This document shows positions 54,168-62,360 of a stretch of DNA of 64,000 nucleotides, piece after piece. The DNA lies in contig NZ_LDPY01000003.1 of assembly GCF_001038505.1 (NCBI RefSeq), positions 186,001 to 250,000 on the forward strand. Direction: 5' to 3'. The notes under the pieces were generated by a model. It searched no databases. It saw only the letters and a list, made by a program, of their open reading frames with translations, and was not told the origin of the DNA. Each line of letters begins with the position of its first letter. The stretch's first letter is position 1. Source of the stretch: Puniceibacterium sp. IMCC21224 (GTDB taxonomy: Bacteria; Pseudomonadota; Alphaproteobacteria; Rhodobacterales; Rhodobacteraceae). The position numbers and the translations under genes were made by a program.

Positions 54168-54959
54168 ATGAGCCTCGAAGATCTCAAACACGCGCAACGA
54201 GAACGACTTTTGTTCCTCGACCAATGCCTGACCTGGAGAGGTCAGGCGAACCGCCGTGACTTGATGGAACGGTTTGATATCTCGATGGCACAGGCTGCCG
54301 TAGACTTTCGAACCTATCTATCTCTGACGAATACGCCGCCAGTCTACGATACCGCGGAGAAGGCCTATTTCTCGACCGGCGACCACCGTCCTTTGACTGA
54401 CGCTGGCCCGGAACAGGTTTTCGAATTGCTCGATAACAAGACGACATCGCTTGGCGCGAGCATCCCGCTTCCCAATCGAGTGATGGATCCCGCCGTATTT
54501 GCACAGCTCTACCGCGCCATGAAGAGCGAACAAGACATCCAGATTACCTACACCTCGATGACAAGCGGTCTCTCCGACCCGCAGTGGATCAGTCCGGTGC
54601 GGTTTCATTTCGATGGAGAAGCAATTTATCTCCGAGCATGGAGCTATAAGCACGAGGCGTACCGCGATTACCTTCCGATAAGAATAACGAAACAAACCAA
54701 GGCGGAAACGCGGGAGACGCCATCTCACTTACCTCTTGATAGGGACTGGAACAGCTTTGTGCGTTTATGGATACGTCCGCGTTCAGATCTATCCGACGCA
54801 CAAGCCCAGGCTGTTCGGCTAGAGTACGGCTTTGAGGACAAGACGCATATATTGATCGAAACTCGAAAGGCGCTGGTGTTCTACGTTGTTAGGCGATGGC
54901 GGCTTAATCAGGAAAAGGCGCGCCTCGAGTTGGAAAAGGTCGAAGAGGCGGACGCGTGA
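54168..54959 (+). CDS. HTH-WYL-WCX regulator (BrxR/CapW-like)
   Basis: A 263-residue protein: N-terminal winged HTH (LLFLDQCLTWRGQANRRDLM, ERFDISMAQAAVDFRTYLSL), a WYL domain (ITYTSMTSGLSDPQWISPVR, DGEAIYLRAWSYKHEAYRDY) and a C-terminal extension (LVFYVVRRWRLNQEKARLEL). This architecture is that of regulators beside BREX and CBASS operons. It should repress the divergent SbcCD operon. ATG 54168 matches the family start; the long open frame upstream of it is antisense to sbcD. Confidence 0.87.
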   Translation: MSLEDLKHAQRERLLFLDQCLTWRGQANRRDLMERFDISMAQAAVDFRTYLSLTNTPPVYDTAEKAYFSTGDHRPLTDAGPEQVFELLDNKTTSLGASIPLPNRVMDPAVFAQLYRAMKSEQDIQITYTSMTSGLSDPQWISPVRFHFDGEAIYLRAWSYKHEAYRDYLPIRITKQTKAETRETPSHLPLDRDWNSFVRLWIRPRSDLSDAQAQAVRLEYGFEDKTHILIETRKALVFYVVRRWRLNQEKARLELEKVEEADA

Positions 54960-55048
54960 AGCCGGAGTATGCTGCCAGGTGCACGAATCCCCGCCTTCGG
55001 GAACTTAGAAGTTGCAAATCCGATGGGCCAGTGCCCGGTAAGGGCGGA

Positions 55049-57025
55049 TCACGCATATTCGGCGATGATCGCCCGCGTCGTCTGTACAGCCGCCGCGAGT
55101 TGAGTCCTGTCTGCCTCCGTGAGCCCCAGTCCTGCCAGATCGACCGACAACTGACCTGACCCACCGCCACCCGCTGCTGCACGAGCGGCTTTACCTCGCG
55201 CCCGACTTGACAGCCCGAGCTTCGAAACATGTATCTCCGTTGCCGGTGTGGCGGGTGCTGCTGTCGCCGGGCTAGAACCCTGCGACCCCGAAGCCGCCCG
55301 TACCTCCTGCAATTCCAGCCTGAGTTTTTCAACGGTTTCCCGCGTCTCGGACATCTGGCGATCCCGCCGCAGTCCGTCCTCATCCGGATATGGGAAGCTC
55401 CCCGCCTGACCCGCATGCAGAACCTTGAGCGCCGGGTCGTCGAAATACTTGATCCGCCGTGCCCGGATCGGCATCTGCGCATCGATCACGAGGATCACCT
55501 CGTCCAGGTCCATCCGCCGGGCCTGGTCCTCGGTCAGGAGCGGTGTGTCCTCCGTCCGCTCGGAAACGCTCCGCCCCTCGAAGGGGTTGCGCCCGACCGC
55601 GCGGGACCGGGTCACCACGCGCTTGGTGGTCTTGCCGACCGCCTGGCTCAGCTCCTCGATGGTCTTCTGCTCGGACGGGGTGAGGTAGAGCTTCACGCCC
55701 GCGCCGCCCTGCAGGGAGCGACGTGTGTTCTCGCCATAGATCTCGTCCAGTGCAGGGATGGTCTGGGTCACGATGGCGAGGTTGCCGCCGAAGGAGCGCA
55801 GCGTCTTGATGCTTTCGGCCACGATGGGCATTTTCCCAAGCCGGTCGAATTCGTCGAGCATGATCATCACGGGCCAGGGTTCATCATCCCCCGGCTCCTG
55901 GGCCTGCAGCGAGGCGATCAGGTCCGAGAAGAACAGCCGGATCAGCGGGGCCAGAGGGCGGATCATCTCGGACTCGACCACGAGATAGATCGCGTGCGGC
56001 CGCCGCCGGATGTCGCGGAAGGAGAAATCCGAGGTCGCGGTGGCCGCGTCGATCGCGCGATTGTCCCAAGTGTCGAGACCTGAGGTCATCAAGAGCGAGA
56101 GGTAAGAGGTCAACGTGTCGTTGTTGGTCGAGGCCATGCGCTCGAAGATCAGCTTGGCGGAGGTGTTTTTCACCTCCTGCGATCGCTTCAGATATTCCTT
56201 CTGCTTGTCGCCCCCAGACGCAGTGATGCGGTAGATCTCGCCGATAGTAGGCACGCCCCGCTCAAAGGCCAGCAGACCAGCCGCCACGAAGAGGTCGATC
56301 CCGCCAGCTAGGAGCCCGCTCAGCTTTTCGTTGTCGGTCTGCAGGAAGAGCTTGGCAGTAAGCTTCAGTTCCATCTGCTGCCGGTCAGGGTTTGTCATGG
56401 CCGCGATGCGCGCCAGCGGGTTGTAGCGGTGAGTCGGGCGATCCCAGTCCGTCGGCGCAAAGCGGAAAACCTTGTCCCCCATGCTGGCGCGGAACCGCGA
56501 AGTCTCGCGGAAGTTCTCACCCTTCACGTCGAGCACCACGGCTGAACCCTTGTAGGTGAGCAGGTTCGGGATCACGAAGCCCACGCCCTTGCCGCGACCG
56601 GTCGGAGCGACAATCAGCGTGTGCGGGAATGTCTTCGAGACGAGGAAAGGCCGCTTCGATTTCGGGGGACCTAATTTACCGAGAAGGAAGCCGCCGCCCG
56701 GCTTGGCGAAGAAGCCATTGCGCTTCATCTCTCCTTTGGTCTGCCAATGGGTCGTGCCGAACCGCGTCAACGCCTCCCCTAGCAGCGTCACGCTCAGCAT
56801 CAGGGCGGCGAGACCGAAGCCGCCAACGATGAGGTTGACCCAAAGGAATTCCTTAAGCGCAGATTGTGACAAACCCGGATATTCGCGGGCGAGCAGGGTG
56901 ACGTCGAAACGCGTGGGCGAAAGCCCGTATCGAAACATGAGAAACCCAGTCGCCACGACATAACCCATGGCAAGGCCTACCAACACGAGGCTCAGGACGC
57001 CTCCGATGATCTTGCCCCTATCCAT
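55049..57025 (-). CDS. virD4: VirD4/TraG type IV coupling protein
   Basis: A 658-residue ATPase: two N-terminal membrane helices (about 10-32 and 62-84), Walker A APTGRGKGVGFVIPNL (about 140), Walker B MIMLDEFDRLGKMPIV, and a Gly/Ala-rich C-terminal tail. It docks the relaxase-DNA complex onto the VirB channel. ATG 57025 lies 8 bases inside the relaxase gene, so the two are co-translated. On the opposite strand from the virB block. Confidence 0.9.
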   Translation of the reverse strand: MDRGKIIGGVLSLVLVGLAMGYVVATGFLMFRYGLSPTRFDVTLLAREYPGLSQSALKEFLWVNLIVGGFGLAALMLSVTLLGEALTRFGTTHWQTKGEMKRNGFFAKPGGGFLLGKLGPPKSKRPFLVSKTFPHTLIVAPTGRGKGVGFVIPNLLTYKGSAVVLDVKGENFRETSRFRASMGDKVFRFAPTDWDRPTHRYNPLARIAAMTNPDRQQMELKLTAKLFLQTDNEKLSGLLAGGIDLFVAAGLLAFERGVPTIGEIYRITASGGDKQKEYLKRSQEVKNTSAKLIFERMASTNNDTLTSYLSLLMTSGLDTWDNRAIDAATATSDFSFRDIRRRPHAIYLVVESEMIRPLAPLIRLFFSDLIASLQAQEPGDDEPWPVMIMLDEFDRLGKMPIVAESIKTLRSFGGNLAIVTQTIPALDEIYGENTRRSLQGGAGVKLYLTPSEQKTIEELSQAVGKTTKRVVTRSRAVGRNPFEGRSVSERTEDTPLLTEDQARRMDLDEVILVIDAQMPIRARRIKYFDDPALKVLHAGQAGSFPYPDEDGLRRDRQMSETRETVEKLRLELQEVRAASGSQGSSPATAAPATPATEIHVSKLGLSSRARGKAARAAAGGGGSGQLSVDLAGLGLTEADRTQLAAAVQTTRAIIAEYA

Positions 57026-59369
57026 GGGTGATCCCCTTTTCGCCGTGCGACGTGGCATGGCGCGCGCGCTGTGCCTCGATCTGTTCCTCAGCCAGGGCGT
57101 CAAGAACGCGCTCCATGGCCGGGCCATGGGCGGTAACCTCGCTGCTCTGGAGATAGGTCTTGGCCAATTCGAGCTGGCGCAGCGGATCCTCGGTAAACTT
57201 GTCCAAGACGTCGGCCTCGCCGGACCGCAGCGCGGTGATCGCGTCGGGCGTCAGACGTTCATTCACCTGCTCAACAAGGCGTTGCTGCTCTATGTCAGAG
57301 AGTGTTTCCGGCTCTCCGGAGGCGGCTTTGCGCACAAAAGCCATGACCGCAGGGGCGGTCTCTTCCAGATAACGCCGCTCAGCATAGTCTTGACGCGCCC
57401 GGTCCTCAATCTCGAAGCTGCGTTCACTGATATAGGCGCGTGAGGCACCCAGAGCGCGAAGGTGATTAATCTCTTCGTGGACCGCCGCACCGAAGGTGTC
57501 ATCCGGCATCTCCGTGCGGTAGCGAGCGACCGTGCGAAGCTCCTCGGTGATCGGACCGAGATGTTCCGATGGATCCCGCAAAGCGAGGTCGATGTCGCCC
57601 GCATGGAGTGTGCGGTCTTGCTCCGCGACCGCGTATTGCGGCGGCTTGAAGCCATCAGTCACCTGCTCCCAGGCCATCGAGGCCAGCTCGGCATGTTGTG
57701 GCGATCTTTGTGCATAGGCGTCAAACGCGGCACGCGCCTCTTCCACCTCGATCACACCCCTCCCTCGCACCGACGAATCGTCGGAGAACGGATAGTTGAA
57801 ATCAGTACGGCGGAACTGCGCCACCAGCTGCCGGAAATCTTGTCTCTCCGTTGCTGCGAACACGTCCGGGCGGTCAACTTGGGTGGTCTGGCCTGATAGC
57901 TGCGCGCCATCGCCAAGCCGGAGTTCGCTATCACCCTCTTCAACCTCATCGACGGCTCTCAAGACCTGCGCGCCTGTCAGGGCCTCGCCCAACCGGACAT
58001 GCACCGCTTCCAGCCGGTCAAGGGCGTCCTCGCGGTCCTCGGCTTTTTCCAAGTCGAGATCCCCCTCCTTTGCGATCGCGCGCAGGTCCTGCGCCAGCCA
58101 CTGCCGCTCAAGCGCAGCATTGCTGGCTCCCTCGCGCATGCGGGCCGCGACGGCATCGGCATCGATACCAGTCCCTTGCAGCGCCTCGGCGAGCTTCTCC
58201 TTCACCTCGCCCTCATCGAGGCGCGCGAGATGATCCTCACTCACATTGGGCAGCGCATAGATGCCGTCCCGGGACGGTGCATCGATCAGGGCGCCCGAAC
58301 GATCTCCGAGCGGGTTCAGATGCGCGACCGAGGCCAGCACGTCAGTGAGCTTGCGCTCGATCTCCGATCGCTCGGTGGCAGGTGCCCTGTCGATCGCCGC
58401 TTCGATCTGGCGGATGTTTTGGGAAAACTCGGTAATCAGCGTATCAAACGCCGTCTCGTCGTCGGACATGTAAATGGCTCCATCGGATTGGATTGAACTG
58501 CCACTGGCAAGGATGGTGCTGGCTCGCTCGAGGGCTTCGGCCAGGTCTTCGAAGTTTGATCGTGACGCTTCGGCCGCAAGCCCGCGATAGACCAGGGCAT
58601 TGCGCCCGACCGCTTCCAGGGCTGCCGCCAGATCAGCGCCGGTTCGCTGACGTTCAACCGGCGGCCGCCCTTCCTCACGCGCTTTGTAGATCTCGTCGAT
58701 TTCGGCGCGGTAGGTCGTGACGCCCCGGTCGAGACGACGCGTTGCCTCGAGCCGGATCCCATGGACCTGGGCCGCCTCGACCATCGCCACCCGAAAGGCG
58801 TCGTAGTTGAAGTGGTGATCTTTCCCGAGGAAGAACATTTCGCCATCCTTGCTGCGGCGGTTGAGAACGATATGCGCGTGTGGATGTGCGCGATCTTGGT
58901 GTATTGCAGCAATATAATCGAATTGCGACCCCTCACCTTGAAAGAGCCGCTCGCAGACCGTTTGGCAAATGTCGCGCACCTCTTCGCCCTTGGTTCCAAC
59001 GGGAAACGCCATCAGCAGATGTGAGGTATGGCCAAGTTTTGGGCTGTAGCGTTCGTTCCATTGGTTCTCGAACCTGCGGGCCACGCGCGTGATCTCAGCT
59101 TCCGAGAGCTGTTTCTTCCCCTCATGGGTTCCACGGCTGTCGAGGATATGGCTTGACTTGGTGGTGAGATAGGTGAGTTGCGCCCGAAGCTGCGCGCCGG
59201 TGTGACAGCCGCCCTTTGAGATGGCCTTGAAGATCGCCGGCGAATATCCGCGCGCGGCCCGCACCATCTGCGCACCCTTCGCAAGCCCCTGCCAGCTTCC
59301 CGAAACCCGGCTCCAGTCGCGATCAAAGAGAGATGATCCAACGCCCCGTGCGCGATCACTCCGCGTCAT
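57018..59369 (-). CDS. virD2: VirD2-type relaxase
   Basis: A 783-residue protein whose N-terminal 250 residues form the HUH relaxase domain: ISKGGCHTGAQLRAQLTYLT with the probable nucleophile Tyr, and the metal-binding motif HQDRAHPHAHIVLNRRS. The remaining 500 residues are acidic and helical with a likely VirD4-interaction signal. It nicks oriT and pilots the strand to the recipient. It overlaps mobC by 14 bases and virD4 by 8. Confidence 0.87.
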   Translation of the reverse strand: MTRSDRARGVGSSLFDRDWSRVSGSWQGLAKGAQMVRAARGYSPAIFKAISKGGCHTGAQLRAQLTYLTTKSSHILDSRGTHEGKKQLSEAEITRVARRFENQWNERYSPKLGHTSHLLMAFPVGTKGEEVRDICQTVCERLFQGEGSQFDYIAAIHQDRAHPHAHIVLNRRSKDGEMFFLGKDHHFNYDAFRVAMVEAAQVHGIRLEATRRLDRGVTTYRAEIDEIYKAREEGRPPVERQRTGADLAAALEAVGRNALVYRGLAAEASRSNFEDLAEALERASTILASGSSIQSDGAIYMSDDETAFDTLITEFSQNIRQIEAAIDRAPATERSEIERKLTDVLASVAHLNPLGDRSGALIDAPSRDGIYALPNVSEDHLARLDEGEVKEKLAEALQGTGIDADAVAARMREGASNAALERQWLAQDLRAIAKEGDLDLEKAEDREDALDRLEAVHVRLGEALTGAQVLRAVDEVEEGDSELRLGDGAQLSGQTTQVDRPDVFAATERQDFRQLVAQFRRTDFNYPFSDDSSVRGRGVIEVEEARAAFDAYAQRSPQHAELASMAWEQVTDGFKPPQYAVAEQDRTLHAGDIDLALRDPSEHLGPITEELRTVARYRTEMPDDTFGAAVHEEINHLRALGASRAYISERSFEIEDRARQDYAERRYLEETAPAVMAFVRKAASGEPETLSDIEQQRLVEQVNERLTPDAITALRSGEADVLDKFTEDPLRQLELAKTYLQSSEVTAHGPAMERVLDALAEEQIEAQRARHATSHGEKGITHG

Positions 59370-59943
59370 GATCCGCCTCCGCGTTCAAACCGGAGAGGGC
59401 CTGTGCCACCGATAGATCGAGCGAGCGGCGTCTTGCCCGAAACAGCTCCTGGATCTGGTCGGCCATGTCGAACACCAGGCCCGCGAGATCGCGGATCTCC
59501 GCATGGCTCGCAGCAGTGTATGGCAGAGGCTCTCCTCTGAGTTTGGCCTCGTTCAACCTCCGTGCCACCTGGTTGACGTTGTTGCCCACCCGGTTGAGCG
59601 CTGCGCTCATGCTGCGCAGCTCTTCGGCTGTCGACTCGTCCGGTCGTAGAATGTCATCGGCTGCGAGCATCAACCGCCGCATGGCATCTGAGCGATGCGC
59701 GATACCGCGCCGCGCCAGAGCAGCATCAAAGCCTCGAAGATCGCGATCCGAGACACGGATGCCAATCACCCGCGACCGGCTGGCATTGGCCATCTGCCGC
59801 TGCGAGGCGTGATTGGCAGCGTTGTAGATCGACTTCAGGCTGACGTCATAACGCGCGGCAAGTTCGGCAGCAGGAACGCCCTGAGATCGCTCTCTGGCGA
59901 TGCTCAGACGCTCGGTCTCGGTCAGTCTGCGGCCGCGTGACAT
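59356..59943 (-). CDS. mobC: MobC/VirD1-like relaxosome accessory protein
   Basis: A 195-residue protein with an N-terminal HTH (RLSIARERSQGVPAAELAAR, YDVSLKSIYNA), a ribbon-helix-helix-like middle (IGIRVSDRDLRGFDAALARR) and the MobC signature ALNRVGNNVNQVARRLNEA. It binds oriT and opens it for the relaxase. ATG 59943 is preferred; a GTG ten codons earlier is possible. First gene of the mob operon, immediately beside the palindrome at 59978-60030. Confidence 0.83.
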   Translation of the reverse strand: MSRGRRLTETERLSIARERSQGVPAAELAARYDVSLKSIYNAANHASQRQMANASRSRVIGIRVSDRDLRGFDAALARRGIAHRSDAMRRLMLAADDILRPDESTAEELRSMSAALNRVGNNVNQVARRLNEAKLRGEPLPYTAASHAEIRDLAGLVFDMADQIQELFRARRRSLDLSVAQALSGLNAEADHDAE

Positions 59944-59977
59944 TTTGAAGTTAACGTTCCTATTTCTTGCCACCTTC

Positions 59978-60030
59978 GTACAAGCCCGCCTTCTCCCAGC
60001 ACAAGCGGAGAAGGCATTAAGGGCTTGTAC
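59978..60030. other. Nested inverted repeats, candidate oriT
   Basis: GTACAAGCCC (59978-59987) and its exact complement GGGCTTGTAC (60021-60030) enclose a second perfect pair GCCTTCTCC (59988-59996) and GGAGAAGGC (60007-60015) around a 10-base loop. Position, 35 bp upstream of mobC and the relaxase gene, fits an origin of transfer. It could alternatively be a mobC operator. The nick site cannot be assigned. Confidence 0.6.
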
Positions 60031-60040
60031 TCAATGTAGA

Positions 60041-60063
60041 AAATCGGCCCACGGGGCCGATTT
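60041..60063 (-). terminator. GC-rich hairpin, probable terminator
   Basis: AAATCGGCCC, loop ACG, GGGCCGATTT; a 10-bp perfect stem. Read on the minus strand it is followed by TTCT, so it could end transcripts coming from the repeat tract towards mobC. Confidence 0.6.
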
Positions 60064-60078
60064 GACGTCCATTGTCGA

Positions 60079-60321
60079 ATGCAGCGCGCACCGCGCTCAA
60101 TGCAACGCGTCCCGCGTTCCCTGCACCGTGCATCGCGTCCTATGCACGGTGTCTTTTGCGCTCTGCAGCGCGTCTTCGGGCGAGTGGGCCGTGTCGATTG
60201 CAGCCGGCATCGCGCCTCTCGTATCATGCACGGCGTCGCGTGCACCCCGCATCGCGTTGCGCGCTTCACGTGCTTTGGTGGATGCCGAATGCAGCACGTC
60301 TTCTGGCAACAGCATCGCGCA
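60079..60321. repeat. 21-bp-period repeat tract between mobC and virC1
   Basis: The motif ATGCANCGCGTC recurs on the plus strand in register every 21 bases: clear copies begin at 60079, 60100, 60121, 60142, 60163, 60205, 60226, 60247, 60289 and 60310, weaker ones at 60184 and 60268. Further out-of-phase copies continue to about 60415. The tract forms most of the 530-bp gap between mobC and virC1. On the minus strand the period yields heptads (RDAVHDT-like) in a 72-codon open frame (60097-60315). Either an iteron-like protein-binding array or a heptad-repeat peptide gene. Confidence 0.75.
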
Positions 60322-60506
60322 ACCTGGATGGCGTCGTCTGTTCCGTGCGACTTGCTTTCTGCTCGCCGCAAAATGCGTAACGGCGAATGCATCATGCCCA
60401 CCGCATCGTGCATCCCGCCTTCCGCTTGACGCCGATGCACCAAGAGGTTAGCGACATTCTTGTATCTTTGTAGCATTTCACTACTCTTGTAGGAGGTCCG
60501 CGCCCC

Positions 60507-61226
60507 ATGCCCAACGACAATCTCGTGGTCATCGCCGCGATGGCCCGGAAAGGGGGGAGTGGCAAAACCACGCTCTCGCGCGCCCTGATCAGCGCTGCCG
60601 TGGCTGCCGGGCGTCGGGTTCTACTGATCGACACTGATAGCACCGGAGTGCTTGGTGCCTGGCATGAACGAGCCGAAGCAGCGGGTCTGGGGTCGCCTCT
60701 GCTGCGGTCAATCTCGGTCGAGAGTGTGGGGGCCGTCGATCGCAAGATCGAGCAGGTCTATGATGCGGACTCGGCGGATTTCGTCTTCATCGACACGGCT
60801 GGCGTCGGGGCCGAATGGTCGGACGGGATCGCCGTTCTCGCCGATCACATCGTGACGCCGGTCATGCTCTCGACCTCGGATCTCGATGTTGGCGCGCAGA
60901 CCACCGACTGGTTCGAAAGGTTGCGCGCGCGCGTCGATGACCCAGCGAGCTTGCCGCGCCACCATGTCGTTCTGAACATGGTTGACCCGAAAGCCACGCG
61001 CGCGGATGCCGCCTTGATCGAAGTAGCGATCGCTCGGTTTCCCGTGGTTGAGACGGTGATGATGCGCCGCAACGTCTACAAGGAGATGGACGAGAAAGGC
61101 CTGCTCCACGCCATCGCGCTACAAAAGCAGGCCAACCCAAACCCACTCATGCGCCCGCATGTCCGTCATGTCGTCGAGGCCCTTGAGGAGGCCACCGACA
61201 TCCTCAACAACATCTTGGCCGCGTGA
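60507..61226 (+). CDS. virC1: ParA/VirC1-family ATPase
   Basis: A 239-residue P-loop ATPase with deviant Walker A ARKGGSGKTTLSRAL (residues 13-27), VLLIDTDSTGVLGAW, and DFVFIDTAGVGAEW. Matches ParA-like proteins and, from its place next to the relaxase operon, VirC1, which binds the transfer enhancer and brings relaxosomes to the pole. It could instead be the partition ATPase of the replicon. AGGAGG lies 12 bases upstream; no ParB gene is visible. Confidence 0.82.
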   Translation: MPNDNLVVIAAMARKGGSGKTTLSRALISAAVAAGRRVLLIDTDSTGVLGAWHERAEAAGLGSPLLRSISVESVGAVDRKIEQVYDADSADFVFIDTAGVGAEWSDGIAVLADHIVTPVMLSTSDLDVGAQTTDWFERLRARVDDPASLPRHHVVLNMVDPKATRADAALIEVAIARFPVVETVMMRRNVYKEMDEKGLLHAIALQKQANPNPLMRPHVRHVVEALEEATDILNNILAA

Positions 61227-61236
61227 GGACAGGGCC

Positions 61237-61893
61237 TTGAGAAAGAAGATTCCTACCATCACCCGGCCCGACCCAGCCTATGCCGCGTCCCTTCGGCCCG
61301 AAGGGGAGAATGACCCGGGAAGGGAAGAGGCGGATCGGGAAGAGACCGTCCTGATGCCGATGAGCATGACGGCAGACGTGGCGGATGAAGATCAAGCGCC
61401 GGTGCCAAGCAGGTCTTCCGTGCCTTCGCCGCAACCAAGCCCGGAGACAACAGCAGAGATCAAAACAGCGCCCACGGCGTCGCAGCCCAGGGTCCGACGC
61501 ATTCCGGCCACCCGCAAGATCGATATCCGGGTGAACGCGCTGGAACGGCAAGAAGAAGCCCTCATCGACTGCGGCGTCGACCCCGCTCATGTCATCCGGG
61601 CAGCTCTGCGCCGTGCCGTGAAGACCTGGCGGCTCGGGCCAGAGTTCGTCCCACCATCCGAAGAGCAGCGAACGCGGATCACCGAATGGCGCGCGCGGAC
61701 ATCTCTGGCTGTCGATGCCAATGCGCTGACTTCCATCCTGCACGCCCATGACCCCCTCGATGTGCTCAGCAAGTGGGCCTTGATCCGCGGCCAGATCGAG
61801 CCGCGCGTCTGGGCCGAAATCGATGTCCTTTTGGACGAGCTCGCCCAGCGTGTTGCAGAGCCGCAAGAGGCACCAGACGAGCCAATAGCTTGA
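61237..61893 (+). CDS. VirC2-like protein
   Basis: About 218 residues if the TTG at 61237 is used (GAGGACAGGG upstream); an ATG at 61159 would overlap virC1 by 68 bases, and ATG 61354 is a shorter option. The N-terminal half is Pro/Glu-rich and disordered. The C-terminal half (RKIDIRVNALERQEEALIDC; WALIRGQIEPRVWAEIDVLL) resembles the double ribbon-helix-helix of VirC2, which binds overdrive DNA with VirC1. Position directly behind virC1 supports the call. Confidence 0.62.
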   Translation: MRKKIPTITRPDPAYAASLRPEGENDPGREEADREETVLMPMSMTADVADEDQAPVPSRSSVPSPQPSPETTAEIKTAPTASQPRVRRIPATRKIDIRVNALERQEEALIDCGVDPAHVIRAALRRAVKTWRLGPEFVPPSEEQRTRITEWRARTSLAVDANALTSILHAHDPLDVLSKWALIRGQIEPRVWAEIDVLLDELAQRVAEPQEAPDEPIA

Positions 61894-62041
61894 CTATAAA
61901 GATAACTTCCATTTCAGACTATTTTTGTCGACTTTGACTGATTTCCCCTTGAGGTTGTTTTTCCTGCACATTAGCAGTGCTCGAAAGGATTAAAGGGCCT
62001 CTCACATCTCCAGTGACTGGTCTGGTAAATAGGAGCGCGTC

Positions 62042-62212
62042 ATGACCCCCAAAACCCGCCTCACCGGCGAACCGATCATGCGCATCCTCTGCAAGAAGAC
62101 CGACAATCTGGTGGGTTTCCTCTACCAATGGAACAATGGCGATCTGCAGCCCGCGTGGCTGGACGATGCTTTGGCCGACGTCCGCTACGAACCAATAAGC
62201 GACGCCGCCTGA
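62042..62212 (+). CDS. 56-residue conserved small protein
   Basis: ATG 62042 to TGA 62212 encodes a small acidic protein (KKTDNLVGFLYQWNNGDLQP, LDDALADVRYE). No ribosome site better than GGAGCG is seen. GC-rich third positions argue for real coding. I recall similar orphan proteins near roseobacter conjugation genes, but no function. Confidence 0.55.
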   Translation: MTPKTRLTGEPIMRILCKKTDNLVGFLYQWNNGDLQPAWLDDALADVRYEPISDAA

Positions 62213-62337
62213 CCTCTGTCCGATCGGATACAGTACGGCTGATCCGGGCCGTTACATGGAGATGTGTCCAACCTTTGGACTCGCTGGTAGTGCATAGAAC
62301 CCACTTCCATAAATCATCTTTTTGCCACATAGTGAGT

Positions 62338-62356
62338 TATAGAAAAGGATTCTATA
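62338..62356. promoter_or_regulatory. Palindrome enclosing the fic ribosome site
   Basis: TATAGAA, spacer AAGGA, TTCTATA: a perfect 7-bp inverted repeat whose spacer is the only ribosome-binding-like sequence before the fic start at 62361. It could be an operator or an RNA hairpin presenting the site in its loop. Confidence 0.5.
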
Positions 62357-62360
62357 GCTC

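Noticed and set aside
60079-60421. CRISPR array
   Set aside because: The repeats are degenerate, only 21 bases apart, with no unique spacers and no cas genes.
59900-60451. Plus-strand frame of 183 codons rich in Cys, Ala and Arg
   Set aside because: Produced by the 21-bp repeat tract, which is open in several frames; no start signal and it begins inside mobC.
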